DNA of 64,000 bases from Campylobacter sp. 2014D-0216 (GCF_014931215.1 NZ_CP063089.1:868001-932000); one strand, 5' to 3'; positions 54,916 through 64,000 are shown, counted from the stretch's first letter. Program-made: numbers and translations. The notes: generated from the letters alone by a model not told the origin.

Positions 54916-56316
54916 TTAAAATACAGCCCACATTTTTATATCAGGATTTTTAATATTTGTTGTCAAGTATAAGCTAACAACACTCTCATTTTTAAAGTGT
55001 TGAAATATTTCATCTTTTTTGTCTATCTTATAATAAATATAGCCATTTAAATATGGTATAGAAGAAGGAATGTTAGAAATTTGCTCTATGTTAATTCCTC
55101 GTAATTGTGTTGCTACTATGTTTTTTATTCTACTTTGCGTGTAAATTTTACTTTGGGTTTTAAAATTATACAATAAATACTCATGGTTTACATCTGCATT
55201 AACAGCTAAAAATAATTCAGCCTCTTCGATAATCGTAGGGTTATCAAACAACAAATCATAAAACCCATTGCCATTGTCAATCACCTGGGCCATAGTATAT
55301 TTTGGAGAAGTTATTTTTGCAAACAAAATTCTAAGCTGATTAGTAAGCGGTAAAAACGTATTTGTTAAATTATCATGATTATATGCTATAAAATCAGTAA
55401 AAGAATTTTCAGTACAAAAAGCATTTAGATCACCTTGAAAATCAATTAGTTTTTCATATAAAATTTCAGGATGTATTTTATCCTTATTGATTATATATGA
55501 GAAAATCAAATGCCACTTTTTCAAAAGATTAAGTGACAAATAAGTACTAAAATCTAATGTATTTTTAGTTTGATCTATACCTTTAAAAACTTCAGAAAGC
55601 ACCTCTTTATGCTGTTTGATAGAATGAGAGATCTCCTCTAAAAACGACCTAATATATGAAGATTTGCTTAGATCTAAACAAGTGGGTATAAAATTTTCAT
55701 CTAAGTCTATTTTTTTATTTAAATCAATACTTTTTATTTTTGCTATTGGAATTTCAAGCTCATCTGGAGTTTTACTACCTAAAAACCCTAACTTCAATCT
55801 TAAACTTGCCAAGGTAATATTCATTTTTTCTTGTGAAAAGGTAACATTATCATCTTCAAATTCATCTTCTAAATCAATATGTTTTAAAGCATCATTAGTG
55901 CTATCATCATATATCCTTGAAGCCACAACACTTCTTAAGCTAATATATTTTGAATTAGGTATGTTATTGTGTAAAGAAATATCTGCTATAGAAGACAAAC
56001 CCATAGGAATTTTCACAACAATGATAGAATTTGCTAAAGAATCATAATTTATTTCTAAAGGCTCTGGGAGATCATCTTGCTCTGGAGCATTAAAAATGCT
56101 ACCATCTTTAGCAATTCCTGAAATTCTCTTGAGTGCTATTTTTCCTTGCATTAGCATTTCATTGGAAAATTCTAAATCAATTATCCCATGCAAGTTATTA
56201 AAGATTGAAATTGTTTTAAGATTAATATTTCGTTCAAAATATCGCTCCTGCTGCTCAAAGTGAATTTTATCAATATTAAGCCCATTAAACCAGGCTACTT
56301 TTAGCTTATCCGCCAT
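54916..56316 (-). CDS. tssK: TssK, T6SS baseplate protein
   Basis: This 466-residue protein matches TssK. It starts 'ADKLKVAWFNGLNIDKIHFE', typical for a family whose N-terminus contacts TssF/G, and has 'GFYDLLFDNPTIIEEAELFL' and 'LRGINIEQISNIPSSIPYL' in the C-terminal half. TssK links the baseplate to the membrane complex. It lies between tssJ and tssL with short gaps, so the three form one operon. Its ATG is preceded by AAGGAAGTTGC. Confidence 0.95.
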   Translation of the reverse strand: MADKLKVAWFNGLNIDKIHFEQQERYFERNINLKTISIFNNLHGIIDLEFSNEMLMQGKIALKRISGIAKDGSIFNAPEQDDLPEPLEINYDSLANSIIVVKIPMGLSSIADISLHNNIPNSKYISLRSVVASRIYDDSTNDALKHIDLEDEFEDDNVTFSQEKMNITLASLRLKLGFLGSKTPDELEIPIAKIKSIDLNKKIDLDENFIPTCLDLSKSSYIRSFLEEISHSIKQHKEVLSEVFKGIDQTKNTLDFSTYLSLNLLKKWHLIFSYIINKDKIHPEILYEKLIDFQGDLNAFCTENSFTDFIAYNHDNLTNTFLPLTNQLRILFAKITSPKYTMAQVIDNGNGFYDLLFDNPTIIEEAELFLAVNADVNHEYLLYNFKTQSKIYTQSRIKNIVATQLRGINIEQISNIPSSIPYLNGYIYYKIDKKDEIFQHFKNESVVSLYLTTNIKNPDIKMWAVF

Positions 56317-56331
56317 TGCAACTTCCTTAGA

Positions 56332-56772
56332 TTAAATATTCCTAATACCATTTTTTGTTATTTCAAATTTTAGTGTTTTTTTGGTTCCAAACCCATCAGC
56401 ATCGTCTGTTTTTGCCCAAATTTTTGTTATTTTTTTGGTTTTATTTGCAAACAAAACCAAAATACCAATATATGGCACCTCTTCATCTACAACTTTAAAT
56501 GCTATCACATTATCTCTAGGCGCAATCTGCAATCTAATTGAATCAATTTTATCTTTTCCAAGTACAGCATCTTCTCTAGTGATTAACTCCAAATCACTAG
56601 CCTTGGTAAATTTATTTACATTTTTTAACTGATATACAATAACAGTCAAAGGAACATCATCATTTCTGTTGTTTAAATTAGAATTTTTTACATTATCAAT
56701 TTTTACACTAACGACACTAGAACAAGCACTTAAAAACATTCCAATAAACAATATAATTAATTTTTGTCTCAT
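56332..56772 (-). CDS. tssJ: TssJ, outer-membrane T6SS lipoprotein
   Basis: This 146-residue protein has a lipoprotein signal ending in lipobox 'LSAC' (Cys17) and a beta-sandwich-like mature part ('PLTVIVYQLKNVNKFTKASD'), as in TssJ. It anchors the TssM periplasmic end at the outer membrane. It is the first gene of the tssJKL operon and has the site AAAAAAGGATAAAA before the ATG. Confidence 0.93.
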   Translation of the reverse strand: MRQKLIILFIGMFLSACSSVVSVKIDNVKNSNLNNRNDDVPLTVIVYQLKNVNKFTKASDLELITREDAVLGKDKIDSIRLQIAPRDNVIAFKVVDEEVPYIGILVLFANKTKKITKIWAKTDDADGFGTKKTLKFEITKNGIRNI

Positions 56773-56817
56773 TTTTATCCTTTTTTAAAAGTATCAATAA
56801 TACTTAATTAAATAACT

Positions 56818-56823
56818 ATTATA
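56818..56823 (-). promoter_or_regulatory. Likely -10 box for tssJKL
   Basis: The minus strand reads a perfect TATAAT about 45 bases before the tssJ ATG, in AT-rich DNA. It faces away from the matching box for tssA about 17 bases away, so the two promoters are back to back. Confidence 0.5.
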
Positions 56824-56839
56824 ATTTTTCTTTTTTTAT

Positions 56840-56845
56840 TATAAT
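56840..56845 (+). promoter_or_regulatory. Likely -10 box for tssA
   Basis: The plus strand reads TATAAT after a T-rich stretch, about 34 bases before the tssA ATG, which has GGAG as ribosome binding site. It fits the Campylobacter sigma-70 pattern (good -10, T-rich upstream, weak -35). Confidence 0.5.
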
Positions 56846-56878
56846 TAAAAAAACTTTCAATAGTGCTTAGGAGATAAA

Positions 56879-58159
56879 ATGATTTTTTGCGATCATTATG
56901 AAGAAAATTTAGACAACTTAGAAATCTTCCATTTACTTGAAGAGGAAATGTCAAAATATAAAACACTAAATCATGAAAAAATACAATGGGATAAAGTATA
57001 TGAATATTCATTAGATATCCTACAAAACAACTCAATGGATATGAAAATTTTTGCCTATTTTTCTTTATCATGTTTTGCATTAAACAATGAAGAATGTTTT
57101 AAAATATTTTTAGAAATAATAATTTTTACAGAAAAACTATTCCGAGAAAAACCTGAAAATATTAGCAAATTATCCGCGACATTATTAAATCAAAAAAGAA
57201 AATATAAACAAATTATCGAAAATTTCATTGGTGATTTCAACAAAACTTCGCCAAAATGTTCACATGTCACAGCTAAAAGCTTAAATGAATATTTTAAAAA
57301 GTTACACGAAACTTTAAATTGTAGTTTCGCTAATCTTAACTTCAAAGAAGAAACAACTCAAGCCAAGCAACCACCTCTTAAATCTCCAGTAACACAAGTA
57401 AATATCGATATAAAAAATACAAAGATATCCAACCTTAACGATAGAGAATATAGAAGCTTACTAAACAATCTAGCAGTCGAATTACTAGAAAACGACATTG
57501 AAAATACTAATGCTTATTCATTATTTGCAGAGGCAACCTGGGGAAGATTAAAAACTCTTCCACCACACTCAGATTTTATTACAAAAGTAAGATATCCTGA
57601 TAAAAATTTAATAAAAATGTTACTTGATAAAACTACAAATGAATTAGAACAAATAAAATGCTTTATCAACAATCTTTCACTTAATCCTTTTTGGATAGAA
57701 GGATTTAAAATATTTTGTGATTTTTTACAACATCACGAAAAAGAACAACCATTGAAAATTTTAGTTCTATTAACTAGTAATTTTATTCTCAAATTTAATG
57801 ATATAACTAAATTAAGATTTGATAACGGTGAATTGATGTGCAAAGAAGATACCTTTAACTATTTTGTAAAACAAAATCAAGATGTCAACAAAAAAAACAT
57901 CACTACACCCAACAAAAATAAAAAACAAAAAATAGAACAAATGCTCATTGACATCAACAATGAAAATTACAATAATTCTTTATTTTGCAATATAAATTCC
58001 CTAATGGCTATGGCGGAAGTTTTTGAAGCCAACAATATGAAAAACAATGCAAAAATTATACACTCGCAACTAATCGAATTAATGGAAAAAACTTTATTAA
58101 AAGACTATCTAAGTGATGAATATAATCACGCAAAAAACAAAATCAACAAAAAAACATAA
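56879..58159 (+). CDS. tssA: TssA-type T6SS assembly protein (ImpA N-terminal family)
   Basis: This 426-residue protein has an ImpA-like N-terminal part ('WDKVYEYSLDILQNNSMDMK', 'IFAYFSLSCFAL'), a variable middle, and a C-terminal part like the VasJ-type TssA ('YSLFAEATWGRLKTLPPHSD', 'CFINNLSLNPFWIEGF'). TssA primes and caps growing sheaths. It is first in the plus-strand core set. A short gap with its own promoter separates it from tssB. Confidence 0.87.
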   Translation: MIFCDHYEENLDNLEIFHLLEEEMSKYKTLNHEKIQWDKVYEYSLDILQNNSMDMKIFAYFSLSCFALNNEECFKIFLEIIIFTEKLFREKPENISKLSATLLNQKRKYKQIIENFIGDFNKTSPKCSHVTAKSLNEYFKKLHETLNCSFANLNFKEETTQAKQPPLKSPVTQVNIDIKNTKISNLNDREYRSLLNNLAVELLENDIENTNAYSLFAEATWGRLKTLPPHSDFITKVRYPDKNLIKMLLDKTTNELEQIKCFINNLSLNPFWIEGFKIFCDFLQHHEKEQPLKILVLLTSNFILKFNDITKLRFDNGELMCKEDTFNYFVKQNQDVNKKNITTPNKNKKQKIEQMLIDINNENYNNSLFCNINSLMAMAEVFEANNMKNNAKIIHSQLIELMEKTLLKDYLSDEYNHAKNKINKKT

Positions 58160-58187
58160 ACTTAGTTGTTCTTTATTTAATTTTATG

Positions 58188-58193
58188 TATAAT
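58188..58193 (+). promoter_or_regulatory. Likely -10 box for tssBCEFG
   Basis: TATAAT preceded directly by TG lies about 42 bases before the tssB ATG, with AAAAAAGGAAATAAA as ribosome binding site. It would give the sheath genes their own promoter in addition to read-through from tssA. Confidence 0.5.
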
Positions 58194-58234
58194 TTAAAAA
58201 AAATAAATTTTTAATTCAGAAAAAAGGAAATAAA

Positions 58235-58720
58235 ATGTCTGATGGATCAAGTGCACCAAAAGAACGCATAAATATAACCTACAAAGCTAAAACAAATGGA
58301 CAAAACGCGGAAATAGAACTACCATTGAAACTCATGGTAATGGCCAATCTTACAGGAAAAAATGAACAGAATTTAGAAGATAGAGAAATTGTCTCTATCA
58401 ATAAAATAAATTTTAATCAAGTTATGCAAAAACTAAATATCAAAACTCAATTTAATGTCAAAAATACTCTAGGAGGAGGAGCTGAAGAGTTAGATGTTAA
58501 CCTTAAAATATCTAGCATGAAAGATTTTTCACCCGACAGCATAGCACAACAAGTTCCGGAATTAAACAAGCTAATGCGTCTTAGAGAAGCCTTAATGGCA
58601 TTAAAGGGACCTATGGGAAATATCCCGAATTTCAGAAAAGCTGTCTTGGAAGCTCTAAAAAATGAAAAAACCAAAGAACAGTTACTTTTGGAAATCAAAA
58701 AAGAAAATAACGAAGAATAA
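58235..58720 (+). CDS. tssB: TssB, T6SS sheath small subunit
   Basis: This 161-residue protein has the TssB/VipA pattern: 'RINITYKAKTNGQNAEIELP', 'ELPLKLMVMANLTG', 'DREIVSINKINFNQVM' and 'IAQQVPELNKLMRLREALMA'. With TssC it forms the contractile sheath. TssC follows after 12 bases. Confidence 0.96.
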   Translation: MSDGSSAPKERINITYKAKTNGQNAEIELPLKLMVMANLTGKNEQNLEDREIVSINKINFNQVMQKLNIKTQFNVKNTLGGGAEELDVNLKISSMKDFSPDSIAQQVPELNKLMRLREALMALKGPMGNIPNFRKAVLEALKNEKTKEQLLLEIKKENNEE

Positions 58721-58732
58721 AAGGAACATAAT

Positions 58733-60187
58733 ATGTCAAAAGATAAAGTAATTGATACTCCGATTATTGAAAGTATTATGGAAAAAAGTAAATATGCTAG
58801 AAATGATGAAAGTTATAGTATAGCAAAAAGAGGGGTGGCTGAATTTATTTCCGCGATAGTTGAAAGTGATAATGTAGAAGATAAAATCAATAAATTTGCA
58901 CTTGATGAAATGATCGCTCATATTGATGATTTATTATCAAAGCAAATGGATGAAATTTTACATAATGAAGATTTTCAAAAACTAGAATCAACTTGGAGAG
59001 GACTTTTCTTTTTAGTTGAAAGAACTGATTTTAATGAAAATATAAAAATCAATCTTTTCGATATTACAAAAGAAGAAGTTTTAGAGGATTTTGAAAATAA
59101 CCCAGATATTACTCAAAGCGTAGTTTATAAAAATATTTATTCTTCAGAATATGGTCAATTTGGAGGAGAGCCTGTAGGTGCAATAATTGGCGACTATCAA
59201 CTAAGCACTGCGAGTCCGGATATGACATTTTTAAATAAAATGTCAAGTATAGCAGCCATGAGTCACTCGCCATTTTTAACTTCTTTAGGACCTAAATTCT
59301 TTGGTTTAGAAAATTACTCAGAACTAGCTAATATTCAAGATCTGCAAAGTCTTCTTGAAGGTCCACAATACACAAGATGGAGAACTTTTAGAGAAAACGA
59401 AGACTCAAAATATACTGGATTGATGGTTACAAGATTTTTAACAAGATCTCCTTACGATAGCGAAGAAAATCCTATCAAAAGCTTTAATTATAAAGAAAAC
59501 GTACATGCTTCTCATAACCACCTTTTATGGGGAAATTCAGCATATGCCTTTGCAACAAGACTTACAGAAAGTTTTGCGAAGTATAGATGGTGTGGTAGTA
59601 TCATTGGGCCAAAAAGTGGCGGCAGCGTTAAAGATCTCCCTACGTATTTTTATGAAAATTTTGGAAACTTAAAAGCAAAAATTCCTACTGAGGTACTCAT
59701 TACAGATAGGAGAGAGTATGAGCTTGCAGAGAACGGATTTATAACCTTAACCTTAAGAAGAGATACCAATAATGCTGCATTTTTCTCAGCGAATTCCGCT
59801 CTAAAACCTAAAATTTTTCCAAATACACCTGAAGGAAAAGAAGCTGAAACAAACTATCGCTTAGGTACTCAATTGCCTTATGTCTTTTTGATTTCAAGAT
59901 TAGCGCATTATTTAAAAGTATTGCAAAGAGAAGAAATAGGAAGTTGGAAAGAAAGAAGCGATATAGAAAATGGCTTAAATGAATGGGTTAGACAATACAT
60001 TTCAGACCAAGAAAACCCGCCTGCAGAAGTTAGAAGTAGAAGACCTTTTAGAGGAGCACAGGTAAAAGTAGATAGTATACCAGGTGAACCTGGTTGGTAT
60101 AAAATTGGACTAAGCGTTCGCCCGCATTTTAAATATATGGGTGGAAATTTTGAATTATCTTTAGTAGGTAAGCTAGATAAAGAATAA
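58733..60187 (+). CDS. tssC: TssC, T6SS sheath large subunit
   Basis: This 484-residue protein matches TssC/VipB, with 'STWRGLFFLVERTDFNENIK', 'PVGAIIGDYQL', 'HNHLLWGNSAYAFATRL' and a C-terminus 'YKIGLSVRPHFKYMGGNFEL'. Contraction of the TssB/C sheath drives the Hcp tube. In other bacteria ClpV recycles the sheath through TssC; no ClpV gene is in this window. It is an intact, well-conserved gene in the tssBCEFG operon. Confidence 0.97.
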   Translation: MSKDKVIDTPIIESIMEKSKYARNDESYSIAKRGVAEFISAIVESDNVEDKINKFALDEMIAHIDDLLSKQMDEILHNEDFQKLESTWRGLFFLVERTDFNENIKINLFDITKEEVLEDFENNPDITQSVVYKNIYSSEYGQFGGEPVGAIIGDYQLSTASPDMTFLNKMSSIAAMSHSPFLTSLGPKFFGLENYSELANIQDLQSLLEGPQYTRWRTFRENEDSKYTGLMVTRFLTRSPYDSEENPIKSFNYKENVHASHNHLLWGNSAYAFATRLTESFAKYRWCGSIIGPKSGGSVKDLPTYFYENFGNLKAKIPTEVLITDRREYELAENGFITLTLRRDTNNAAFFSANSALKPKIFPNTPEGKEAETNYRLGTQLPYVFLISRLAHYLKVLQREEIGSWKERSDIENGLNEWVRQYISDQENPPAEVRSRRPFRGAQVKVDSIPGEPGWYKIGLSVRPHFKYMGGNFELSLVGKLDKE

Positions 60188-60189
60188 CA

Positions 60190-60582
60190 ATGTCTTTATT
60201 AGATAAAATTATTCATTCATTAGATGATCAATATAAAAATGTACCTTTTTATCAAAATGAATTTCAAGAAATAAAAAATAATATCCAAGTTTTGCTTAAT
60301 GCAAAACTTGATGATTGTTTAAGTGTTAAAGACTTTGGACTATCCAATATAGAAAATTTAAATTTAAGCTCTACAGAACTTTGCCTAAGCATGGCAAAAG
60401 AAATACATAAACTGATAAATAAATATGAAAAAAGGATTGTGGTTAATTCTATCACATACAACGACTCTTTAAAACCGTGGCAACTTTCATTTTTACTAAG
60501 ATGCGTTTTTTGCGATGATAGTTTTAAGGAATTTGCAATTGAAATTATATTTAAAAACAATCGCTACTGTGAGGTTGTCTAA
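60190..60582 (+). CDS. tssE: TssE, T6SS baseplate protein (gp25-like)
   Basis: This 130-residue gp25-like protein has 'IKNNIQVLLNAKLDDC' and 'SVKDFGLSNIENL', the helical and strand elements that initiate the sheath at the baseplate. It starts 2 bases after the tssC stop and overlaps tssF by one base. Position and length agree with TssE. Confidence 0.9.
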   Translation: MSLLDKIIHSLDDQYKNVPFYQNEFQEIKNNIQVLLNAKLDDCLSVKDFGLSNIENLNLSSTELCLSMAKEIHKLINKYEKRIVVNSITYNDSLKPWQLSFLLRCVFCDDSFKEFAIEIIFKNNRYCEVV

Positions 60583-62309
60583 TGACACAAGATGATGTGT
60601 TTTATTATCAAAAAGAGATCGCTTACCTCAACCATACTCGAAAAATTTTTATTGATAAATTTCCTAAGTTAGCTCCATTCTTATCCTACGATAGTAAAGA
60701 TCCAGACATCGAAAGGATTATTGAAAATTTAGCTATATTAACTTCTAAAATTCATCAAGAATTAGATCAAAATATACCTTACATCGCAGAATCACTAATC
60801 AATATTCTTTCTCCAAACTATACTAACATCTTGCCATCTATGTGTATGCAAGAATTTAAATTTAATGAAAATAGCAAACTCAATAAATTAATTATTCCTA
60901 AAAACAGTATAGTAAAATCCACACCTATAGAAAAATGCGAGTGTGAATTTAAAACAGTATATGATGTATATTTATACCCATTAAACATAGAAAATGTATT
61001 TTTTGGAAGTGAAAAGCAATACCACACGATGAATATACAACTTAGAGTTAACAAAGAAGATTTAAATATCGCTGATTTGGATTTGGATAAACTGTGTATA
61101 TATCTTGGAGATGATGTTTACACATCTTCCACACTGCTTTTTTATATACACCAACACCTAGAAGAATTAAAAATCATATCTCATGATACAAATGAAGAAT
61201 TTAAAATAAGCACATACAATATCAAAACCGTGGGTTTAACACCAAATGAAAGTTGCCTATTCTATAATGACCTAGGATTTGAATCTTTTTCTTTGTTAAG
61301 AGAATACTTTTTTTTACCTGAAAAATTTAATTTTATTTCGATACAAGGCTTAGATGTTTTGCATGAATGCAAAGGTAAGCTAATTAGTATTTTTTTTAAA
61401 TTTAACAAAACACTTCCTAAAAATTGTATTGTAAAAAATGAATTATTCTCACTATCAACAACACCAATTATTAATATTTTTGAAAAAACAGCAGAACCTA
61501 TTATCAATAATCATTCAAAAAATGGATACAGAATTTTTATTGATAGAACAAACTTAAATGCATATGATATAGTTCAAATAAAACAAGTCAAAGCGCATAA
61601 TAGCGACAGCGGAAGTAGAATTTTAAAAAATTATAAAAATTTTGAGCGTTTTGAATTTATGCAAAATAAAACTCAAGATTTTTACTACATTACAAACAAA
61701 TCAAATTCCAAGCAAGATAGCTTCAAAGAAATATCATTTTTTTCATCAAATAACACAAATGAAACAATCACAATAGATGTATTATGCTGCAATAAAAATT
61801 TGCCAACTCAATTAAAAATAGGTGATATTAATCTTATACCTTTTTACAAGGATGCTATTACAAAAAACATTACCATTCCAACACCAATTAAACAAATCAA
61901 GACCAATGGTGATCTTTTATGGAAATTAGTTTCTATTTTATCATTTAGCTATCAAACTCTTTTAACAAAAACATCTTTTTTTCAAGTTTTAGAAAGCTAC
62001 AGCTTTCCTGATGATAAAACCTCTGAAGTAGTATGCCAACTACTCACTTCTTCAATAATTGACATTCAATCAAAACCAAGCTATTTGATTGATGAGTATA
62101 TTACAAAAAAAGGAACTATGAGTATCATAAGTATAGATGATTCTAAATTTTATTCTCTAGGTGAAGTTTATAAACTAGGATTGATAATTTCAGAATTTTT
62201 ATCATCTTTTGTAAGCATTAATTCTTTTTGTGAATTAAAAATTAAATGCATAAATTCAAAAATTACCATACATTATCCTTTTAAAAAAGGAATTAAGCCT
62301 ACATTATGA
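60582..62309 (+). CDS. tssF: TssF, T6SS baseplate wedge protein
   Basis: This 575-residue protein has the TssF start pattern 'YYQKEIAYLNHTRKIFIDKF' and 'DPDIERIIENLAILTSKIHQ', followed by 'ESLINILSPNYTNILPSMCM'. With TssG and TssK it builds the wedge around the VgrG hub. It overlaps tssG by four bases. Confidence 0.94.
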   Translation: MTQDDVFYYQKEIAYLNHTRKIFIDKFPKLAPFLSYDSKDPDIERIIENLAILTSKIHQELDQNIPYIAESLINILSPNYTNILPSMCMQEFKFNENSKLNKLIIPKNSIVKSTPIEKCECEFKTVYDVYLYPLNIENVFFGSEKQYHTMNIQLRVNKEDLNIADLDLDKLCIYLGDDVYTSSTLLFYIHQHLEELKIISHDTNEEFKISTYNIKTVGLTPNESCLFYNDLGFESFSLLREYFFLPEKFNFISIQGLDVLHECKGKLISIFFKFNKTLPKNCIVKNELFSLSTTPIINIFEKTAEPIINNHSKNGYRIFIDRTNLNAYDIVQIKQVKAHNSDSGSRILKNYKNFERFEFMQNKTQDFYYITNKSNSKQDSFKEISFFSSNNTNETITIDVLCCNKNLPTQLKIGDINLIPFYKDAITKNITIPTPIKQIKTNGDLLWKLVSILSFSYQTLLTKTSFFQVLESYSFPDDKTSEVVCQLLTSSIIDIQSKPSYLIDEYITKKGTMSIISIDDSKFYSLGEVYKLGLIISEFLSSFVSINSFCELKIKCINSKITIHYPFKKGIKPTL

Positions 62310-63217
62310 ACAACGCAAACTCTTATACTTTTTATAAGCTTCTTAAAAAATTATTAAAAGAGCATTCCAAAGAAGATATTTTTTTAAGAGTAAATAATGC
62401 CCTAACACATCCTAATAAAGAAATCGAATATGTAAAATTCAGTAAAAATACTAACGATTTTCCTATTGAGATTATGGTTAATTTTATGGGTTTACAAGGT
62501 AACACTTCACAACTCCCCTCTTATATACTAGACAAACTCTCTAGAAATGAAGATGGTGGAGATGGGTGGAGTTTGTTTTTTGATTTCTTCAATCATTATC
62601 TTCTTTGGATTTTTTTTGAAATTATTACCCTTAACAATTATCCAAAAAATTTTGATATTAATTTCAGTGATAGGATTTCCAAAATATTGTTTTCCATACT
62701 AGGCATCAACGATACAAAAATCGCAAAAAGATACCTACCTTTTGCCCCATTATTGCTAAGCTCAAGAAGACCAAAAAGCTATATAGAAAAAATTTTACAA
62801 ATCACTTTTAACCTACAAAATCAACTCAGCATTATAGAGAACATACCTCATCAAATTCATATAAGACATACACAATTAAATAAGTTAGGACAAAAAAATC
62901 ATATTTTAGGAAAAAATTTAATTTTAGGAAAAAAATTTTTATCCTATCAAAATAAAATAGCTATTTACATACAAGATATACATTATGATGAAGCTTTGAA
63001 GTATTTCCCAAATGCAGAAAAACACAAAGAGCTTAAAGAAAGCATTTTGTTCTTAACTAATAATGAATTTTGCGTTGATTTATATCTTAAAATTATTTTC
63101 AACGAAAGAATGCTATTTAATTTAGGAAATCACTCTCATTCCAAACTAGGCTGGGGTAAAATTTTAGGAAAAAAAATAAAAAATTACGAGATAATACATA
63201 TAAAACTTCATGAGTAA
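62306..63217 (+). CDS. tssG: TssG, T6SS baseplate wedge protein
   Basis: This 303-residue protein has a typical TssG N-terminus ('TFYKLLKKLLKEHSKED'), then 'VNFMGLQGNTSQLPSYI' and 'FFDFFNHYLLWIFFEI', all TssG marks. It is the last gene of the core operon. After its stop, 63218-63343 has no gene and no clear terminator hairpin, so the end of the transcript is not defined by sequence. Confidence 0.94.
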   Translation: MNNANSYTFYKLLKKLLKEHSKEDIFLRVNNALTHPNKEIEYVKFSKNTNDFPIEIMVNFMGLQGNTSQLPSYILDKLSRNEDGGDGWSLFFDFFNHYLLWIFFEIITLNNYPKNFDINFSDRISKILFSILGINDTKIAKRYLPFAPLLLSSRRPKSYIEKILQITFNLQNQLSIIENIPHQIHIRHTQLNKLGQKNHILGKNLILGKKFLSYQNKIAIYIQDIHYDEALKYFPNAEKHKELKESILFLTNNEFCVDLYLKIIFNERMLFNLGNHSHSKLGWGKILGKKIKNYEIIHIKLHE

Positions 63218-63339
63218 TCACTGCTTTTGTGTATTTTATGATTAGCACTCTTTATACTAATAACTCTCATATCACACAAAACAATCATAATTTAAATTTT
63301 ATCATACCTGTCTATAATACCATACACCCCAGCCATTTT

Positions 63340-63638
63340 TTATTTCAACCTCACATTCATGATCACATTAGATAAAAATATACTATCTTGTTTAAAGTCT
63401 TTTGAGTTATATGCATTTTTTGATTGTATAGTTTGTATTAAAGTTGAAAGATTGTATAAACTTAAACCCTCTAATATATTTATAAGTTCTATCTTGCTTA
63501 AAGTATTAAAATCATTTAATAGTCTAAGATAATTACTTATAATAGAAGAAGAATTGATATTATGAAATACAATTTTATTTTTTATATCTTCTTTAATAAA
63601 AAATTGATTATTTTTTATATAAAAATAAGTTTTAAGAT
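63340..63638 (-). pseudogene. 3' fragment of the 270-residue gene at 8411-9223
   Basis: Bases 63344-63638 match 8415-8709 at offset 54,929 with no difference seen, covering about the last 98 codons; a TAA stop is kept just beyond. The match breaks off inside the gene. The fragment lies on the far side of the core T6SS in the same orientation as the full gene, so the pair forms direct repeats enclosing nearly the whole locus. Confidence 0.85.
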
Positions 63639-64000
63639 ATATTTTTTATTAAATACAACTTATAAATTTAATTTTTTACGATATTCACCAACCACCATAC
63701 ATCGTTTTATTGTTCTTTACAAAGTATATTTTTAACCACCTCAAAAAAACAACTGTTTTAATTATTATTATTATTATTTTATTGTCAATACCAACTTAAA
63801 TATCTTTATCTTTAATACCACTGATCTTCTAAAAACTCTATCCTAAAAAAACCTACTATGGTTATTTTTAAACATCATAGCTTTTACTCATTCCACACAC
63901 ATAATCAAAACTTCACCTATACACCATTATCTCTCTGCATTCGTGTTTTATTTTATCAGTATAAACAGAGTATAAAAGCAAATATTTAAGATAGCATAAT
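63639..64000. other. AT-rich region without recognisable gene; short ATT repeat
   Basis: No frame of convincing length or similarity is seen on either strand. It includes six ATT units at 63761-63778. It probably lies at the edge of the T6SS locus, beyond which the window ends. Confidence 0.6.

Noticed and set aside
56808-57080. Minus-strand frame across the tssA start
   Set aside because: Overlaps the N-terminal coding region of tssA and the promoter region; no ribosome binding site and no recognisable protein.
63761-63778. ATT trinucleotide repeat as a phase-variation tract
   Set aside because: Lies in a region with no gene, and a three-base unit would not shift a frame; kept only as a simple repeat.
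1-64000. Insertion sequence, prophage integrase, CRISPR array or tRNA-linked attachment site
   Set aside because: No transposase, integrase, regularly spaced repeat or tRNA-like sequence was found; the repeats seen are explained by duplicated effector modules.

Overview
The window is very AT-rich and carries a complete chromosomal type VI secretion system (T6SS) with a large effector and immunity complement. The core gene set (FHA protein, TssM, Hcp, VgrG on one side; TssL/K/J and TssA/B/C/E/F/G on the other), the absence of any ClpV (TssH) gene, the AT bias and the purine-rich ribosome binding sites point to an epsilonproteobacterium, most likely Campylobacter. I cannot fix the species. No tRNA, rRNA, CRISPR array or transposase was recognised.

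Layout. (1) 1-20.6 kb, minus strand: two diverged copies of an effector operon. Each starts with a lipoprotein (likely immunity) gene followed by a large lipase effector containing a PAAR-like segment. A giant 1160/1238-residue protein of unknown family and variable downstream genes come next. About 3.8 kb is repeated, apparently without change, between the two copies, and relics of a further effector/immunity junction sit upstream of each copy. (2) 20.7-25.1 kb, minus strand: an FHA protein (TagH-like) and TssM. (3) 25.3-41.98 kb, plus strand: hcp with a strong terminator, then vgrG1, ankyrin immunity genes around a PD-(D/E)XK nuclease effector, and a PAAR-like effector with a variable tip. 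A run of broken toxin tips and immunity genes follows (AHH nuclease with Imm11; PoNe-like nuclease with PoNi-like immunity), then a putative adaptor and vgrG2, which has the same 1.55 kb core as vgrG1 but a different tail. (4) 42.1-54.1 kb, plus strand: alternating membrane-anchored immunity and membrane-segment effector genes, the last effector ending in an HExxH metallopeptidase-like domain. (5) 54.1-63.2 kb: core genes tssLKJ (minus) and tssABCEFG (plus), reading from a compact divergent promoter region. (6) 63.3-64 kb: a 295-bp fragment of the gene at 8411-9223, then AT-rich sequence with no recognisable gene.

How it works together. TssB/C form the sheath around an Hcp tube tipped by VgrG1 or VgrG2. 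TssE/F/G/K form the baseplate, and TssJ/L/M the membrane complex, with TssA as assembly cap. PAAR-like domains built into the effectors probably cap the spike, since no separate PAAR gene was seen. Effectors include lipases, nucleases and a putative metallopeptidase. Periplasmic-type immunity genes (lipoprotein or membrane-anchored) go with the lipases and membrane-segment effectors, and cytosolic-type ones with the nucleases.

The main theme beyond the standard T6SS is modular shuffling. Conserved cores are joined to exchangeable tips, and short scars of effector starts and ends are left next to orphan immunity genes. Several single-base differences in A/T runs break toxin or immunity reading frames. 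Long direct repeats could drive deletion or exchange, including one pair bracketing nearly the whole locus.
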